From the NCBI RefSeq assembly GCF_015207005.2, contig NZ_JADEXS020000001.1, positions 5,286,001-5,350,000 of the forward strand: a stretch of 64,000 bases of DNA. Direction: 5' to 3'. The translations under genes and the position numbers were made by a program. Positions 62,904 through 64,000 of this stretch are shown here, piece after piece; position 1 is the stretch's first letter, and each line of letters begins with the position of its first letter. The DNA is from Desmonostoc muscorum LEGE 12446 (GTDB taxonomy: Bacteria > Cyanobacteriota > Cyanobacteriia > Cyanobacteriales > Nostocaceae). Under the pieces are notes generated by a model that worked only from the letters and a program-made list of their open reading frames with translations, did no database searches and was not told where the DNA came from.

Positions 62904-63911
62904 ATGCAGATTCAATCAAAAAATACATTATATCCATCTGTAACGCAGTTCAAACAAAAACTTAATTCTCCTTTAACAAAAAAAGGAATTACTGTTTTAC
63001 AAATTAATCTTGGTAAGCGCTGTAACCTGGCTTGTAAACACTGTCACGTCGAAGCTAGCCCAAAACGTACAGAAGAACTTTCCCCAGAAATTTGTGAACA
63101 ATTGATTTCACTAATCCATAGATTCCCCGAAATTAAAATTGTGGATTTGACTGGTGGCGCACCAGAAATGAATTATGGATTTAAACCATTAGTAGAAGCA
63201 GCAAAGTTAACCGGTAAGCAGGTAATTGTTCGGTCTAATTTAACCATTTATTTTGAAAATGCTTTTGGTGATTTGCCAGAATACTTTGCTAAACATCAAC
63301 TAAGAATTGTGGCTTCTCTTCCCTGCTACCTAGCAGATAATGTTGATAAAATGCGTGGTACTGGCGTCTTTGATAGTTCAATCAAAGCTTTGCAGTGGCT
63401 TAACAAACTCGGTTATGGTAAAGAGCGAAACTTAATTTTGGACTTGGTATTTAATCCTCAGTTACCTACAAGTGAAAAATTTTATTTAGCTCCCGAACAG
63501 AGCAGCCTAGAACAAGATTACAAAACTTTTTTACAAGAACATTTTAATATTGTATTCAATAACCTCTTCACCATTACGAATCTGCCAGTTGGTAGAACTA
63601 AAATGCATTTAGAACGAAAAAAACTGTACACCAGCTATTTACAGTTTTTAGAATCCCATTTTAATACCAGCACAATTGAACATTTAATGTGTCGCGATGA
63701 ACTTTCAATTGATTATCTGGGCAATGTATATGATTGTGACTTTAACCAGATGATGAATTTGCCTGCGAAAACTCGTAACGGTAAAACCTTGACAGTTGCC
63801 AAATTGCTAGAAGCTGGTAGTTTAGACCTGATTAATGAAGTACAAACCGCTGACTATTGCTATGGTTGTACTGCTGGCTGTGGTTCCAGTTGTGGCGGCG
63901 CTTTGCTCTAA
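62904..63911 (+). CDS. arsS: ArsS, radical SAM enzyme of arsenosugar synthesis
   Basis: A 335-aa radical SAM protein. The cluster motif is CNLACKHC (CxxxCxxC) in LQINLGKRCNLACKHCHVEAS, with DLTGGAPEMN for SAM binding. The C-terminal CDFNQMMNLPAK and CYGCTAGCGSSCGGALL contain the Cys set of the ArsS C-terminal domain. ArsS joins the adenosyl group to dimethylarsinite to form a arsenosugar precursor. AAGGAG precedes ATG 62904. With arsM upstream it forms the known two-enzyme route to oxo-arsenosugars. Confidence 0.93.
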   Translation: MQIQSKNTLYPSVTQFKQKLNSPLTKKGITVLQINLGKRCNLACKHCHVEASPKRTEELSPEICEQLISLIHRFPEIKIVDLTGGAPEMNYGFKPLVEAAKLTGKQVIVRSNLTIYFENAFGDLPEYFAKHQLRIVASLPCYLADNVDKMRGTGVFDSSIKALQWLNKLGYGKERNLILDLVFNPQLPTSEKFYLAPEQSSLEQDYKTFLQEHFNIVFNNLFTITNLPVGRTKMHLERKKLYTSYLQFLESHFNTSTIEHLMCRDELSIDYLGNVYDCDFNQMMNLPAKTRNGKTLTVAKLLEAGSLDLINEVQTADYCYGCTAGCGSSCGGALL

Positions 63912-64000
63912 AGCCAGCAAAAATGCCAGTATCTTAGAAATTGCAGCTACTTCAAGTCATAAAAGGACAATTTTGTTACAAATTACGTAACGGATGTATC

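Noticed and set aside
1..64000. tRNA or rRNA genes
   Set aside because: I scanned by eye for T-loop and acceptor-stem patterns and for conserved rRNA stretches and found none; a tRNAscan run would be needed to be certain.

Overview
The window comes from a filamentous, probably heterocyst-forming cyanobacterium of the Nostoc/Anabaena type. Visible reasons: very frequent HIP1 octamers (GCGATCGC) in coding and non-coding DNA, many short tandemly repeated sequences (ATTACGA, CCAATGACTA, GGGGATTGGGGACT types), dispersed palindromes and MITEs, cyanobacterial hybrid kinases, STAND/WD40 proteins, CyRepA1-type replication protein, a Mo-nitrogenase C-terminal-family protein and an ArsM/ArsS arsenosugar pair. 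There is no rRNA, no CRISPR array, and no tRNA that I could recognise. It reads as chromosomal accessory DNA with housekeeping genes (sppA, type 2 isopentenyl-diphosphate isomerase, cysC) between mobile and signalling genes.

Layout. 0-6 kb: two sensor-kinase genes (the first cut by the window edge), two unknown proteins and an acyl-CoA/malonyl-CoA-synthetase-like enzyme. 5.7-8.1 kb: a tightly overlapping three-gene minus-strand cassette (TIGR04255-like protein, HTH protein, unknown protein with a QTCD motif) preceded by a perfect tandem 12-mer; this is the best candidate for an undescribed, possibly defensive or addiction-type system. 8.4-14.8 kb: a CBM20-SGNH-DUF1796 fusion and an HTH/NB-ARC/14-blade WD40 STAND protein. 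15-17.6 kb: a plus-strand run of an unknown beta-rich protein, a methyltransferase and a poly-gamma-glutamate-hydrolase-like protein. 18-25.6 kb: two Ser/Thr kinases, a receiver-kinase, the decayed relic of a hybrid kinase, a rhomboid that lacks both catalytic residues, and a single receiver that looks like the tail of a hybrid kinase.

25.6-29.4 kb looks plasmid-derived: a toxin-antitoxin pair bounded by direct repeats, one of which is the 3' end of an adjoining CyRepA1-like replication gene. 30-40 kb mixes unknowns, a pentapeptide protein, SppA, Idi2, a Uma2 nuclease-like protein, a DUF433 pseudogene broken by a MITE, a membrane GTPase and CysC. 40-49 kb holds an HMA_2-PAP2 fusion, a small ribbon-helix-helix protein, an XRE/periplasmic-binding-like regulator with a structured leader, an IS630 remnant, a YdeP/FdhF molybdoprotein and a higher-order tandem array (62/82-bp alternation). 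49-59 kb: CHASE2 cyclase plus DUF928 protein, a PEP-CTERM protein, PhoD phosphatase, a GmrSD-like type IV restriction protein and a methyltransferase. 59-64 kb: Mo-nitrogenase C-terminal-family protein, OmpR-type regulator and an arsM - phosphate permease - arsS set for arsenosugar formation.

Mobile DNA is a main theme. One 206-bp MITE occurs twice, letter for letter, each time with its own perfect 10-bp target duplication. A second, unrelated 158-bp MITE carries a 5-bp duplication whose removal restores a broken reading frame. Short tandem repeats have entered or extended several reading frames, so start codons for several genes were moved downstream of the repeat-encoded N-termini.
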